NCBI GenBank assembly: GCA_016222945.1
Contig: JACRPY010000002.1
Span: 801,600 to 865,599 of the forward strand
Reading direction: 5' to 3'
Length of the DNA: 64,000 bases
From: Methanobacterium sp.
GTDB taxonomy: Archaea; Methanobacteriota; Methanobacteria; Methanobacteriales; Methanobacteriaceae
Each line of letters opens with the position of its first letter. Within the stretch, counting starts at the first letter, position 1. Of this stretch, positions 46,101-55,808 are shown in pieces. Made by a program: the position numbers and the translations under genes. The notes under the pieces were generated by a model that had not been told where the DNA came from, ran no database searches, and worked only from the letters and a program-made list of their open reading frames with translations.

Positions 46101-46697
46101 TTATCCAAGCCTGCTTACACGTATCAATGATTCTACAGGAACATTTCCAATTTTTTCTATTCCTTTTTTATCAATTAAAACAACAACACATAAAGTGTTT
46201 GCCCCAAGGTCATTTAACACTTTAATTGCTTCATTAATGGTTCTTCCACTAGTTATAACGTCGTCAACAATCACAATGTTTTTGCCCTCAACTGATGCGA
46301 AATTGCTGCTTATAGCTCCTTTTGCATCTTCTTCTTTTCTGTGTTTTATGGGGTGGAAAACAGTTATATCAGCTCCTATTATTTGGGCCATCATGGTTGC
46401 AAATGGCACTCCACTAACGGTTATGCCTACTACAACTTCTACATCGCCGCATTCAATGGCTAAATCGGCCATAGCTGCAGATACATTCATCATTCGTGTG
46501 GAACTGCTTCCTAATTTTTTCCAGTCTATTGCAAAGTCAACTGGTGCTTGAGATTCAGCTTCTATTTTTTTACCTGTTACCTGTAAAATAAGCCATCTTG
46601 CAGTGTCTTTGGACACATTAAGTTCATCTGCAATTTCTCCAGTTGTAAAACCTCTGCTTCTTAATTCATAAGCCTTTTTTATAAGCTCTTCATTCAT
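46101..46697 (-). CDS. GfcR-like regulator: helix-turn-helix fused to orotate phosphoribosyltransferase-like domain
   Basis: This 198-residue protein has an N-terminal helix-turn-helix (TTGEIADELNVSKDTARWLIL, in two parts) and a phosphoribosyltransferase domain with the PRPP loop VIVDDVITSGRTI. The fusion matches GfcR/PyrE-like archaeal regulators that sense phosphorylated metabolites. It is annotated as orotate phosphoribosyltransferase in some genomes, but the HTH argues for regulation. ATG 46697 fits GGAAGTG upstream better than GTG 46703. Confidence 0.88.
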   Translation of the reverse strand: MNEELIKKAYELRSRGFTTGEIADELNVSKDTARWLILQVTGKKIEAESQAPVDFAIDWKKLGSSSTRMMNVSAAMADLAIECGDVEVVVGITVSGVPFATMMAQIIGADITVFHPIKHRKEEDAKGAISSNFASVEGKNIVIVDDVITSGRTINEAIKVLNDLGANTLCVVVLIDKKGIEKIGNVPVESLIRVSRLG

Positions 46698-46774
46698 AAA
46701 CACACTTCCAATTAATTGAGGACTATCATTTTATTTTTTCTTTTTAGGCAATATAAACTCTGTTGTAAAAATTT

Positions 46775-47728
46775 CTAATAATCGTTTATTTCAACAGGAA
46801 GATTACTTTTAGCAGATTGCATTGCTGCAGTAACAACTTTAAGGGCATATATTCCATCTTCACCGGTGATTTTTGGCTCTTCATCATTACTTACTGCAGA
46901 TAAAAATGAACCTAATTCTTCTTTTAAAGGTTCTTTGTGAGGGACATTAACATTCTGTGTGGATTTACCATAAATATCAACACTCTGGTCAATATAATCA
47001 ATGGATATTATGCCTTCGGCTCCTGTAATTTCCAGTTTCCTTTTTTTGTAGGGTGTAAGCCAGTTTACTTCAAGCATGCCTATAATACCATTTTTAAATT
47101 TGCTCATTATCTCTGCATGGTCTTCATATTTACAATTTTTTAGTCTACTGCCCATATTTGCGTATATTGCGGATACTGGGCTTTCAAAGAGGTGGAACAT
47201 AATGTCAACTTCATGTATTGCCAGATCTATTGTAACTCCTACATCTTTTATTCGCGGAGGAAATGGACCTACTCTCTTTGCTGAGCAGGAAACAACTTCG
47301 CCAATAACGTCGTTCTTTATGAGTTTTTTAGCTTCCTCAACTGCAGGATTAAATCTTTCAACATGGCCAGTTCCAAGCTTGACTCCTTCCTCCTTTGCAG
47401 CTTTTACCATTGTTTTTGCTTCTCTTAAGGTAAATGCTATTGGTTTTTCTACTAATACATGTTTTCCATGTTCTATTGCATCCATAACAACGTTAAAATG
47501 ATGGGTGGTGGGGACACAAACACTTACTGCGTCTATTTCAGGCATTTTAAGTATGTCATTATAGTCTACAAATCCTTGTGTATTGTATTTTTTAGAAACT
47601 TCATCTGATTTTTCCCTCATAAGGTCAGATACTGCTATAAGATTAGCATTTTCTAGTTTAGAGTATACTCTGGCATGGTTATAACCCATGGCACCTACAC
47701 CTATTACGCCTACATTTACCTTATTCAC
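46775..47728 (-). CDS. Gfo/Idh/MocA family oxidoreductase
   Basis: This 317-residue NAD(P)-dependent dehydrogenase has the Rossmann start GVIGVGAMGYNHARVY and the catalytic lysine in VEKPIAFTL. The substrate, probably a sugar or inositol derivative, is unknown. Its GTG start overlaps the hemC stop by four bases (GTGA), so it is translationally coupled to hemC. Confidence 0.88.
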   Translation of the reverse strand: MNKVNVGVIGVGAMGYNHARVYSKLENANLIAVSDLMREKSDEVSKKYNTQGFVDYNDILKMPEIDAVSVCVPTTHHFNVVMDAIEHGKHVLVEKPIAFTLREAKTMVKAAKEEGVKLGTGHVERFNPAVEEAKKLIKNDVIGEVVSCSAKRVGPFPPRIKDVGVTIDLAIHEVDIMFHLFESPVSAIYANMGSRLKNCKYEDHAEIMSKFKNGIIGMLEVNWLTPYKKRKLEITGAEGIISIDYIDQSVDIYGKSTQNVNVPHKEPLKEELGSFLSAVSNDEEPKITGEDGIYALKVVTAAMQSAKSNLPVEINDY

Positions 47729-48597
47729 AAATAATCCTCCATCATCATTTTTGCAGCTTCTTCGCCTATTTTTTCTGCATCGTTTATTGAACCTGTTAAT
47801 TTAACTTTAGATAACAATTCACCTTCTTTTGTAAGCAAAATGCTATTAAGTTCTAATTCACTGTTTTTTGCTTTTGCTGATACTCCAAGGGGCCATTGAC
47901 AGCCCACTCCAAGTTCTTCAAGCACTTTTTTTTCTGCTTTTACTTCTTGTGCTGATTTAAAATGATTTAATTTCTCTAAATCTTTCCTTACTTTGCTATC
48001 TTCTCTTGCGACAACAGCGAGTGCTCCCTGTCCAGCTGCAGGGGTTAAATATTCTAAGGGAAATATTTTTTTTATGTGTTGTGTAAGACCTAATCTTTTA
48101 AGACCAGCTTCTGCCATTATGGTGGCATCAAATTCCTTTTTTATCACTTTTTTAATCCTTGTATCTATGTTTCCCCTTATAGGTTTTATATTTAATTTTT
48201 TATTATGATAATTACAAAATGCTTCTCTTCTTAAGCTGCTTGTTCCCATTATTGCATCTTCTGGCAGTTCATCCCAATCATAAGATGATACAAGAACTTC
48301 ATTTGGAGATTCTCTTTCAGGAACTGCTACTATTTTTAGATCATCTGCAAGTTCAGTGGGAAGATCTTTTAGGCTGTGCACTGCAAAGTCAACGTCTTCC
48401 TCTAATACTGCCTTATCAAGTTCTTTTGTAAATATGCCTTTTACATCAATTGTATAAAGCTGAGAGTCAGTTATTTTATCTCCTGTGGTTTTTATAAGTT
48501 TGATATCAATTTTTTCATTGGTTATATTGGACAACTGTTTGATTATATTTTTTGTTTGGGTCATTGCTAAATTGCTTCCTCTGGTACCCACTTTCAA
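47725..48597 (-). CDS. hemC: Hydroxymethylbilane synthase
   Basis: HemC polymerises porphobilinogen into the linear tetrapyrrole that feeds siroheme, cobamide and F430 synthesis. The 290-residue protein has VGTRGSNLAMTQ, DFAVHSLKDLP, and the cysteine that holds the dipyrromethane cofactor in GVGCQWPLG (about residue 231). It starts with TTG behind AGAGGAT. It lies next to cfbE, the last step of F430 synthesis. Confidence 0.95.
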   Translation of the reverse strand: MKVGTRGSNLAMTQTKNIIKQLSNITNEKIDIKLIKTTGDKITDSQLYTIDVKGIFTKELDKAVLEEDVDFAVHSLKDLPTELADDLKIVAVPERESPNEVLVSSYDWDELPEDAIMGTSSLRREAFCNYHNKKLNIKPIRGNIDTRIKKVIKKEFDATIMAEAGLKRLGLTQHIKKIFPLEYLTPAAGQGALAVVAREDSKVRKDLEKLNHFKSAQEVKAEKKVLEELGVGCQWPLGVSAKAKNSELELNSILLTKEGELLSKVKLTGSINDAEKIGEEAAKMMMEDYL

Positions 48598-48753
48598 AGA
48601 ATCCTCTCCAAAATCGTTTAATATTGAAAAATTTTAATTTGGATTTTAAACATAAGTTTTTAAACCTTATAGAATGATTCTCTAAGGATATTTAAAAAGA
48701 TTTTTATGAATTTTAATAATATTAATATTAATATGGATTTGAGTATTTTAATT

Positions 48754-50115
48754 TTATCTTTTTTTTAAATCTGAAAAATTGGATCGATAAATTAAGAGAA
48801 TTATTTTTGAATCCATTTCAACAGCCATAGTAATAGCGTCATTCAAGTTATAATATTCATATTTTCTTTTTATATGTTTTTTGATGCTTTTACCGAGTTC
48901 ATCTACTAATATGAGCTTTATTTTGCTGTTCATATGATTGAAAAAATTTATTGTAGCCACTTCATCAATTTCTTCACATGTAACTCCATATTTCCCTCCA
49001 AAGATGACTATTGGGTCCCTGAATTCTTCAATCATTTTAACTGATTTTTTAATTGCTGTAACATTGATTCCAGGATTTATTTCTTCTATTATAATCTTGT
49101 CTTTATGATATTTTAGGGAGGTACGCCCTTTAATACCTTTAAAATCTTTTAAACCATTTATTATCTGATTAATGGGAGTGTTTAAGGTTAAAGCTGCACA
49201 GATTGCACAAAGAACATTTTTTAAATGATGTTCTGCTGGTGCAAATGTTTTAATTTCAAATTCTGCATTGGTAATAGTTCCATTAATGGTTTTAATTTCC
49301 TTTGCAGTAACCTTAAATGATGTTTCATCCAATCCAAAATTGATTTTTGAGGCTTTAACATTTGAATTGTGGTTAATACTAAATGTATTCATTTTTCCAT
49401 TGAAATTAGAGTAATATTGGTTAAATGAATCAAAATCACAGACCATCATTTTACTTTTAAGCATTTGAGCCTTAGCCTGGCTTGCAGTTTTCACTCCAGA
49501 TGCAATTGAATAATCTTCGGCAATATTGGATAAAATACCGACATCAGCAAGGCCAGTTCCTCCAAGAGATGTTTCAAAGATACATATCCCAAAATCATAG
49601 TCATCTGCGAGCTGTAATGCTTCTATGATGCTTGCAGGAGTTATGCTTATATCATGCTTTAAAAGATGACTTTTACCGTTTTTAAAGACTTCTACTCCTA
49701 AACTGCTTAAAACAAGAGGATTTAAATCCTTAAATATTTCTTTCAGCATCCAAACAATGCTTGTTTTTCCTTTAACTCCAGTTACTTCAATTATGGGAAC
49801 ATTAATTTTATCTTTTAATAGGAATTTAACAGCTTCATGATGAGTCATATGGACTTCAATTTTAATATTGCAATGCACTGGTGCAATAACTAAAAAATCG
49901 TCCTTTGAAGAGGTTTTAATAAATTTATTATCATTTATTTTTTCTAAAAAGTCTTTTTCAAATAATTTAATCCCTTTTTCAAGGAGGTACTTCTTTTTTT
50001 CTTTATCCAAAGTGTTGTAGATATCCCACGCAAAAACATTACAATCCTGTAACTTTGAAAATTCAGAAGCAATTAAAACGCCTCCATGGGTCATATCAAC
50101 AATTAATGTATTCAT
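48754..50115 (-). CDS. cfbE: Coenzyme F430 synthase, Mur ligase homologue
   Basis: CfbE uses ATP to form the six-membered ring that completes coenzyme F430, the cofactor of methyl-coenzyme M reductase. The 453-residue protein has the Mur-ligase P-loop region VTGVKGKTSIVWML and the glutamate/histidine motifs of the central domain (AEHHLKNVLCAICA). It is the distal gene of the pdaD-IMPase-nadK-cfbE run on this strand. Confidence 0.9.
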   Translation of the reverse strand: MNTLIVDMTHGGVLIASEFSKLQDCNVFAWDIYNTLDKEKKKYLLEKGIKLFEKDFLEKINDNKFIKTSSKDDFLVIAPVHCNIKIEVHMTHHEAVKFLLKDKINVPIIEVTGVKGKTSIVWMLKEIFKDLNPLVLSSLGVEVFKNGKSHLLKHDISITPASIIEALQLADDYDFGICIFETSLGGTGLADVGILSNIAEDYSIASGVKTASQAKAQMLKSKMMVCDFDSFNQYYSNFNGKMNTFSINHNSNVKASKINFGLDETSFKVTAKEIKTINGTITNAEFEIKTFAPAEHHLKNVLCAICAALTLNTPINQIINGLKDFKGIKGRTSLKYHKDKIIIEEINPGINVTAIKKSVKMIEEFRDPIVIFGGKYGVTCEEIDEVATINFFNHMNSKIKLILVDELGKSIKKHIKRKYEYYNLNDAITMAVEMDSKIILLIYRSNFSDLKKR

Positions 50116-50169
50116 TGGTAAATTAACTCCTTAAAAATGTTTTATTTAAAAATAAATTGGAATATTGAA

Positions 50170-51012
50170 TTATTCAGAGTCTATTCCGCCTTTCATAAGC
50201 TTTTCTCTTACTTTTTTATAGAACTCTTTAGTTAACCTTACAAAGTAGGCACATTGATCTGATTTTTTAAAGACAATTTCTTCCATGTAATTAATTTCCT
50301 CTTCAAATTGTCCGTCAATTACTGCAATAGCCTTTTTACCTTCTCTAAGTAACCTAACTTGTATAATACTTTTACTTGATACTACTGTAGGGCGTGAACC
50401 AAGCTTAAATGGACATATTGGAACTATTATAAATGCATCAACTCGGGGATCGACTATAGGGCCGCCTGCAGACATGGAATAAGCAGTAGATCCACTTGGA
50501 GTTGCAACTATTAGTCCATCTGCTCTTAATTCTTCAACAATTTCATCATCTACTTTTATTTCAATATGAAGCATTTTTGCAGGTGTTCTTGTCATTAAAA
50601 CTACTTCATTTAATGCAGGGGCTAAATCATGATTGTGCCAAACTTCAAGACGTGTCCTCTCTTCAATGAAATAATTACCATTCAACACTTCTTTTAGAGC
50701 ATGAAAAGTCTCTTCAGGACCTATTTCTGTTAGAAAACCGACTGTACCCATATTTATTCCGAACACAGGTATTTTTTTACCATCAATAAGGCTTTGGGTT
50801 CTTAAAATAGTTCCATCTCCTCCAATGGCAATGATTATGTCTACATCCATATCAGGAAGTTCACATGATAACTCAGAATATTTATCAAGTTCAGCGGTGA
50901 TTAAAGGGTCTAAAAGCACATCTACATCTTCTTTAATAAGGAAATTAGTAATTTCACCAGCAAGTTCTACACCTTTATGGATATCATGACGTGTTACAAT
51001 ACCTATACGCAT
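50170..51012 (-). CDS. NAD kinase
   Basis: This kinase makes NADP from NAD. The 280-residue protein has GGDGTILRTQSL, NMGTVGFLTEI and PSGSTAYSMSAGGPIV. It starts at an ATG that overlaps the IMPase stop by one base (TAATG), so the pair is coupled. In some methanogens NAD kinase is fused to IMPase; here they are separate but adjacent. Confidence 0.95.
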   Translation of the reverse strand: MRIGIVTRHDIHKGVELAGEITNFLIKEDVDVLLDPLITAELDKYSELSCELPDMDVDIIIAIGGDGTILRTQSLIDGKKIPVFGINMGTVGFLTEIGPEETFHALKEVLNGNYFIEERTRLEVWHNHDLAPALNEVVLMTRTPAKMLHIEIKVDDEIVEELRADGLIVATPSGSTAYSMSAGGPIVDPRVDAFIIVPICPFKLGSRPTVVSSKSIIQVRLLREGKKAIAVIDGQFEEEINYMEEIVFKKSDQCAYFVRLTKEFYKKVREKLMKGGIDSE

Positions 51013-51839
51013 TATAAAACCTCCAAAAATTTGATTATATCGCTATGGATACTTGAATTTGAAGAAGCAACTACAGATGTTCTTTCTTTAACATTTAATT
51101 TGTTATTTAAATCTTTACAGTTTTCGTCAGTCATTGTTCCACCAGCTTCTTCGATTATGAGTTTTGCTGCTGCCATATCAATAATTCTTAAATTTCCCCT
51201 GATATCAAGAAATGCATCATATGTTCCACCAGCTACATAACATAATTCAATAGCAATGGAGCCTAAAAGCCTTATTCGTCTTACTAAACTGAATATTTCG
51301 CCTATTTCATCCATTTTGGCACCGCGAATATAAACTCCTATTGAAGAACCTGCAATAGTTTCATGTGAAGATGTTATCAACTTATTTCCATTAACATGGG
51401 ATCCTTTTCCTTTAAAACCCTCATAAAGGTCTCCTGTAGCAAAATTTTTAACAAAACCCATTTTAATATCATTTATTGTTGATAAATCTAAAGCAGGAGC
51501 AATTGCAATGGATATTGCATAAGCAGGTATGTTTTTTACGGCATTCGCTGTTCCGTCCAGCGGATCAACTACAAATGTGGCTTCAGGTTTTCCATTTCCT
51601 ATTTTAACTTCGCCTATTTCTTCACTAACAAGATTAACTGTTTTTCCAGTATTTTCTAGAACTTCTATAACTTTTTCTTCTGCTACTTCGTCAATTAATT
51701 TTGTAGGAGTACCATCAGCTCCGATTTTCATGACTTCACCGGATTTCTCCTTACCAACTAATGGGGAGATGGCTTTTTGAACTTCATCGATTATATCATA
51801 GGAAACATTCCTCCAAAACTCCATATCTTTGTTTTCCAT
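51012..51839 (-). CDS. Inositol-1-monophosphatase/fructose-1,6-bisphosphatase
   Basis: This Mg-dependent phosphatase (275 residues) has the motifs ATKLIDEVAEE-like (DGTPTKLIDEVAEEK), VDPLDGTANA and IDMAAAKLIIEEAGG. Archaeal members act on both inositol phosphate and fructose bisphosphate. It stands between pdaD (7 bases) and NAD kinase (1-base overlap). Confidence 0.93.
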   Translation of the reverse strand: MENKDMEFWRNVSYDIIDEVQKAISPLVGKEKSGEVMKIGADGTPTKLIDEVAEEKVIEVLENTGKTVNLVSEEIGEVKIGNGKPEATFVVDPLDGTANAVKNIPAYAISIAIAPALDLSTINDIKMGFVKNFATGDLYEGFKGKGSHVNGNKLITSSHETIAGSSIGVYIRGAKMDEIGEIFSLVRRIRLLGSIAIELCYVAGGTYDAFLDIRGNLRIIDMAAAKLIIEEAGGTMTDENCKDLNNKLNVKERTSVVASSNSSIHSDIIKFLEVL

Positions 51840-51845
51840 AGTTTT

Positions 51846-52289
51846 TTACTCCAAATATACTACTGCAGCCACTACTGAACCTTCATCTTTAACAACATGG
51901 CTCTGGGTTTCAACAATAATTTTATTAATTTCCATTTCCCTAATTTTCATCATTTCTTTAACCATAAAAACTGCTTTTTCCTTTACTTCTTCTGGATCTT
52001 TATTTAAAGCTGAATTTTCCACTACACATCCAAAATCCTCAGATGTTGCAACGGCGATTGCCGCAGAAATGATATCTCCTTTGTTATCGGATGTTGAATG
52101 GGCTAAAACACAGTTTATCATGGCCCCTGCTTCCAGTTTTGGAAGTTCTACGAATTTTGAGCCTTTTGGAATTATACTGGATACTTTAATTAAATTTACA
52201 TCCCCTATTCCTGCATCTAATAGGGCATTGTCAAATGCATTGAGTTTACTTGGACCTTCTGCCTTTCCTGAAGTTATTGCTATTTTCAT
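51846..52289 (-). CDS. pdaD: Pyruvoyl-dependent arginine decarboxylase
   Basis: This enzyme turns arginine into agmatine for polyamine synthesis. The proenzyme self-cleaves between S37 and S38 (KVSSIIP) to form the pyruvoyl cofactor. The 147-residue length fits. ATG 52289 is preferred over GTG 52298. The next genes across the gap are IF-5A, which carries hypusine derived from spermidine, and agmatinase, the following enzyme. Confidence 0.94.
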   Translation of the reverse strand: MKIAITSGKAEGPSKLNAFDNALLDAGIGDVNLIKVSSIIPKGSKFVELPKLEAGAMINCVLAHSTSDNKGDIISAAIAVATSEDFGCVVENSALNKDPEEVKEKAVFMVKEMMKIREMEINKIIVETQSHVVKDEGSVVAAVVYLE

Positions 52290-52298
52290 GATTATCAC

Positions 52299-52567
52299 TT
52301 AATATTTAAATATTGAAACAGATATAGCTTAATCTATAGTATTTTTAAACGTATTTCATATTAGATGGCTGTACTTTTCATTCCATTTAAGTTATCTATA
52401 AAACGTTTATATCATATATAAATAAACATATCTTAAGATTTTACAGATTAAAGAGCTAAATTGTGATCATAAACATATTTTATATAGTTAATATATTATT
52501 TTATATTTCATAAAATTTTATACTTCATAAAGGTTCTTTAATACTATTATATTCGGAGGAAATTATT
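52299..52567. promoter_or_regulatory. Divergent promoter region of pdaD and IF-5A
   Basis: Several TATA-like boxes stand here: TTTATATC at 52407-52414, TTTTATATA at 52478-52486 and TTTTATATTT near 52500. GGAGGA precedes the IF-5A start. I see no gene. Confidence 0.4.
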
Positions 52568-52957
52568 ATGTCAAAGAAGGTTGTAGAAGTAAAAACCTTA
52601 AAAGTAGGTAAATATGTCATTTTAGACGGTGAAGCATCAAAAATTTCAAGTATTCAGACATCATCTCCTGGAAAACACGGCGCTGCAAAGGCAAGAGTGG
52701 AAGCTACAGGAATATTTGACGGTCAAAAAAGAAGCTTTGTAAAACCTGTTGATTCCAAGTGTGACGTCCCAATGATTGATAAAAGAGTAGCTCAAGTCCT
52801 TGCTTTAATGGGGAAGGATGTTCAACTCATGGATCTTGAATCTTACGAAACATTTGAATTACCTATACCTGAAGAACTTAAAAAGGACATTGTTGAAGGC
52901 GCAGAAGTTGATTACATAGAGGCGTTGGGCAAGCAAAAAATCATGAGGGTTAAATAG
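52568..52957 (+). CDS. eif5a: Translation initiation factor IF-5A
   Basis: IF-5A rescues ribosomes stalled on proline stretches. The 129-residue protein has the hypusine loop SSPGKHGAAKAR, with lysine 36 as the modified residue, followed by the OB-fold domain. GGAGGA precedes the ATG. The stop is TAG. Confidence 0.96.
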   Translation: MSKKVVEVKTLKVGKYVILDGEASKISSIQTSSPGKHGAAKARVEATGIFDGQKRSFVKPVDSKCDVPMIDKRVAQVLALMGKDVQLMDLESYETFELPIPEELKKDIVEGAEVDYIEALGKQKIMRVK

Positions 52958-53044
52958 TTGAATTGTATTAATTTCAATTATTTTTACTTTTTCGTACGAT
53001 TATTTATTATTAAGGCTATTTTAAGCAAATAAAGGGGATAAAAA

Positions 53045-53923
53045 ATGCTTTTTTACACACAAAACCCTTTACAATTTGCATTTTCAAAGATAGGCGACGA
53101 ATCAGAAATCTCCAATTTAAATAAAAATGCCAAAAATTTTGGTATAATTGGAGCACCATTTGATAGTACATCAACCTATAAAACTGGTGCAAGATTTGGT
53201 CCAAAGACTGTTCGTGAAGCATCTTATAATTTTGAAAGATATAATATGGTTTTAAAAAAAACTTTAGATGCAAATATTTATGATTTCGGCGATATCGAAG
53301 TAATTCAGGGTAATTTCAAAAAAACATCTCAGTTAATAGAATCAACTGTATCAGATATTTTAGAGATGAGTATTATTCCAATAGTCATCGGCGGTGAACA
53401 TACTGTAAGTTACGGTGTTTTAAAAGCGATGGATGTTGAAGATATAACAATTATTCATTTTGATGCCCATATGGACCTGCGAGATGAATATATGGGTGAA
53501 AAATATTCCCATGCAACTGTAATGCGCCGAATAATGGATTTAAATCCCAAGGGTATGATTCAAATTGGCTTGAGGTCATCTTTAGAAGAAGAAATCAAAT
53601 TTGCGCGAGAAAACCAGATAAGCTATTTTACTTCTCATGAAGTCAATGAAAACCTTGAAAAGGTTAAAAATACAATAAAAAAGGTTAAAGGTCCTATTTA
53701 TCTAAGTTTGGACATAGATATGCTTGATCCAGCTTATGCACCCAATGTAGGCACTCCTTCTCCATGCGGATTAAATCCTTTCCAACTTGAAAGTCTGATC
53801 CACTCATTTAAAGGAAAAGAAGTGGTTGGTTTTGATTTAGTTGAAGTTTCATCAACTGAAATTGGAAATATAACCTCAATTAATGGTGCAAAAGCAATTT
53901 ATGACTTTTTATCTGTTCAATAA
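53045..53923 (+). CDS. speB: Agmatinase
   Basis: Agmatinase splits agmatine into putrescine and urea. The 292-residue ureohydrolase has the manganese ligands in GGEHTVSYG, FDAHMDLRD and SLDIDMLDPAYAP. GGGGAT precedes the ATG. With pdaD and IF-5A it completes the route arginine-agmatine-putrescine that feeds hypusine. Confidence 0.94.
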   Translation: MLFYTQNPLQFAFSKIGDESEISNLNKNAKNFGIIGAPFDSTSTYKTGARFGPKTVREASYNFERYNMVLKKTLDANIYDFGDIEVIQGNFKKTSQLIESTVSDILEMSIIPIVIGGEHTVSYGVLKAMDVEDITIIHFDAHMDLRDEYMGEKYSHATVMRRIMDLNPKGMIQIGLRSSLEEEIKFARENQISYFTSHEVNENLEKVKNTIKKVKGPIYLSLDIDMLDPAYAPNVGTPSPCGLNPFQLESLIHSFKGKEVVGFDLVEVSSTEIGNITSINGAKAIYDFLSVQ

Positions 53924-54142
53924 ATTAAAAAGTTAAAAATTTTTTATTTTTTTTAAAATTTATATATTATGATTAAGTAATAGATAGTCAATTCAAAATT
54001 TAATGGGGAAAATGAATATTGATACTTTTTAAAAAGTATTTTTAAAGGATTATGCTAAAATAATCACCATGAAACTCAATAAATTAAATTTTAACCATGT
54101 TTAGTAAGTATATATAATGTATTTTAGTTATTTGGAGCTGAT

Positions 54143-55381
54143 ATGATGAATACAAGAGAAGTTAAACTTTCAGGACACATAATTGACTCATTAACACTCC
54201 CTAAATCTCTTGATCTTATAATGGACATGGGTGGAGATTTTGAAATTCTTGATGTTCATGTAGGTAAACATAAAAAGGATATAAGTCATGCTAAAATCAA
54301 GGTTATAGGAAAAGATGAATCTCATTTAGGAGAAATACTGGATGAATTAGGTGAAATAGGGGCAGTAATTGTAGAAATCAAGGAAATCGAGCTTCTTGAA
54401 TCTCAAAAAGATAAAACACTTCCTGAAGATTTTTATTCAACCACAAATCACCCTACTTATGTCCGATATAGGGATGAATGGGTAGAGGTTGAAGATATTG
54501 AAATGGACTGTATGATTGTAATTGATCCAGATGAAGAAAAAGCCAAATGTTTGCCAATAGGTAAAATAAAGAAGGGAAATTTAATTGTTGTGGGAAGGGA
54601 AGGTATTAAAGTTGTTCCTCCTGAAAGGCCTAGGGGTAAAAAGGGTGTTTTTGAGTTCATGTCCAGTGAAGCGTCATCAGAAAAGCCTGTAAGGTCCATT
54701 ATAGAAAAAATTGCTTCTGAAATCAGAGAAATTAAAGAAAGGAAAGGTAAAATAGCTATTGTAGCAGGTCCAGCAATAATACACACAGGTTCAGCACTAA
54801 TTCTTGCTCGAATGATAAGAGAAGGGATTATTGATGTTTTATTTGCAGGTAATGCCCTTGCAACCCATGATATTGAAAACGCACTTTATGGAACATCACT
54901 TGGAGTTTGCACCAAACATGGTGAAGCTGTTGTTAGGGGTCACAGGCATCATATTTACGCTATTAATGAAATAAATAAGGCAGGTTCAATAAAAGAAGCT
55001 GTGGATAAAGGAATATTGACTAGCGGAATTATGTATGAATGCGTGAAAAATAATGTACCATTTGTGCTTGCAGGCTCAATAAGGGATGATGGGCCTCTTC
55101 CAGATGTTATAACTGACGTAATAGATGCGCAAGAGGAAATGCGAAAATATGCACAGAATGTGGATATGGTGATTATGATTGCAACAATGCTTCATTCTAT
55201 AGCAACAGGAAACATACTCCCGTCTTATGTAAAAAGTATATGTGTGGATATAAATCCTGCAACAGTCACAAAACTCGCAGATAGGGGAAGTGCTCAGGTT
55301 GTAAGCATAGTTACAGACGTTGGGGCATTTTTACCTATTTTATATGAAAATCTTGAAGGATTGGATTGTATTAAAGAATAA
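54143..55381 (+). CDS. Archaeal ornithine cyclodeaminase-like protein (TIGR00300, LOR/SDH domain)
   Basis: This 412-residue protein has an N-terminal LOR/SDH-type domain (REVKLSGHIIDSLTLPKSLD) and a C-terminal NAD-binding-like region (FAGNALATHDIENALYGTSLG). Members from methanococci have been reported to convert ornithine to proline and ammonia; related LOR/SDH proteins occur in bacteria. Its place beside arginine and agmatine genes fits amino-acid catabolism. Two ATGs (54143, 54146) are possible starts. Confidence 0.85.
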   Translation: MMNTREVKLSGHIIDSLTLPKSLDLIMDMGGDFEILDVHVGKHKKDISHAKIKVIGKDESHLGEILDELGEIGAVIVEIKEIELLESQKDKTLPEDFYSTTNHPTYVRYRDEWVEVEDIEMDCMIVIDPDEEKAKCLPIGKIKKGNLIVVGREGIKVVPPERPRGKKGVFEFMSSEASSEKPVRSIIEKIASEIREIKERKGKIAIVAGPAIIHTGSALILARMIREGIIDVLFAGNALATHDIENALYGTSLGVCTKHGEAVVRGHRHHIYAINEINKAGSIKEAVDKGILTSGIMYECVKNNVPFVLAGSIRDDGPLPDVITDVIDAQEEMRKYAQNVDMVIMIATMLHSIATGNILPSYVKSICVDINPATVTKLADRGSAQVVSIVTDVGAFLPILYENLEGLDCIKE

Positions 55382-55417
55382 ATTGAAATTAAATTTCTTT
55401 TTTTGACTATTTTTTTA

Positions 55418-55726
55418 TTATTCTATGGTAACTTTAGTTTTGAAGTAATATAAGGACACTAAAATCAAGAACAAAACGGCAATATCTGTTATTACCATGT
55501 AGACAGTTGGTACAACAATTCCAATGTGATCCAAAGAATTCATGATCAAATAGAAAGCGATAGCAATAAAGAATATCAAAGAACTTTTTTTAAAGTAATC
55601 ATACCTTAAAAACATGTTTGCTTGCATTTGTTCCTTATTATGGGTTAAATAGGTCCAACATGTCATAAAAATACTTACTAGAATCGAAACAAAGGTTATT
55701 ACTGCAAGTATGTAATAAATATCCAT
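55418..55726 (-). CDS. Small membrane protein with three helices
   Basis: This 102-residue protein has hydrophobic segments at about 3-24, 45-62 and 68-95 and a short loop rich in polar residues. AGGTGA precedes the ATG. I do not recognise a family. It converges on the ornithine cyclodeaminase-like gene. Confidence 0.7.
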   Translation of the reverse strand: MDIYYILAVITFVSILVSIFMTCWTYLTHNKEQMQANMFLRYDYFKKSSLIFFIAIAFYLIMNSLDHIGIVVPTVYMVITDIAVLFLILVSLYYFKTKVTIE

Positions 55727-55808
55727 TCAGGCTCACCTTTTTTTTGTATTAAAACATTTACATATTTTATATATATCTATTGTCATATATTATTTTTGGG
55801 GCTCAATT

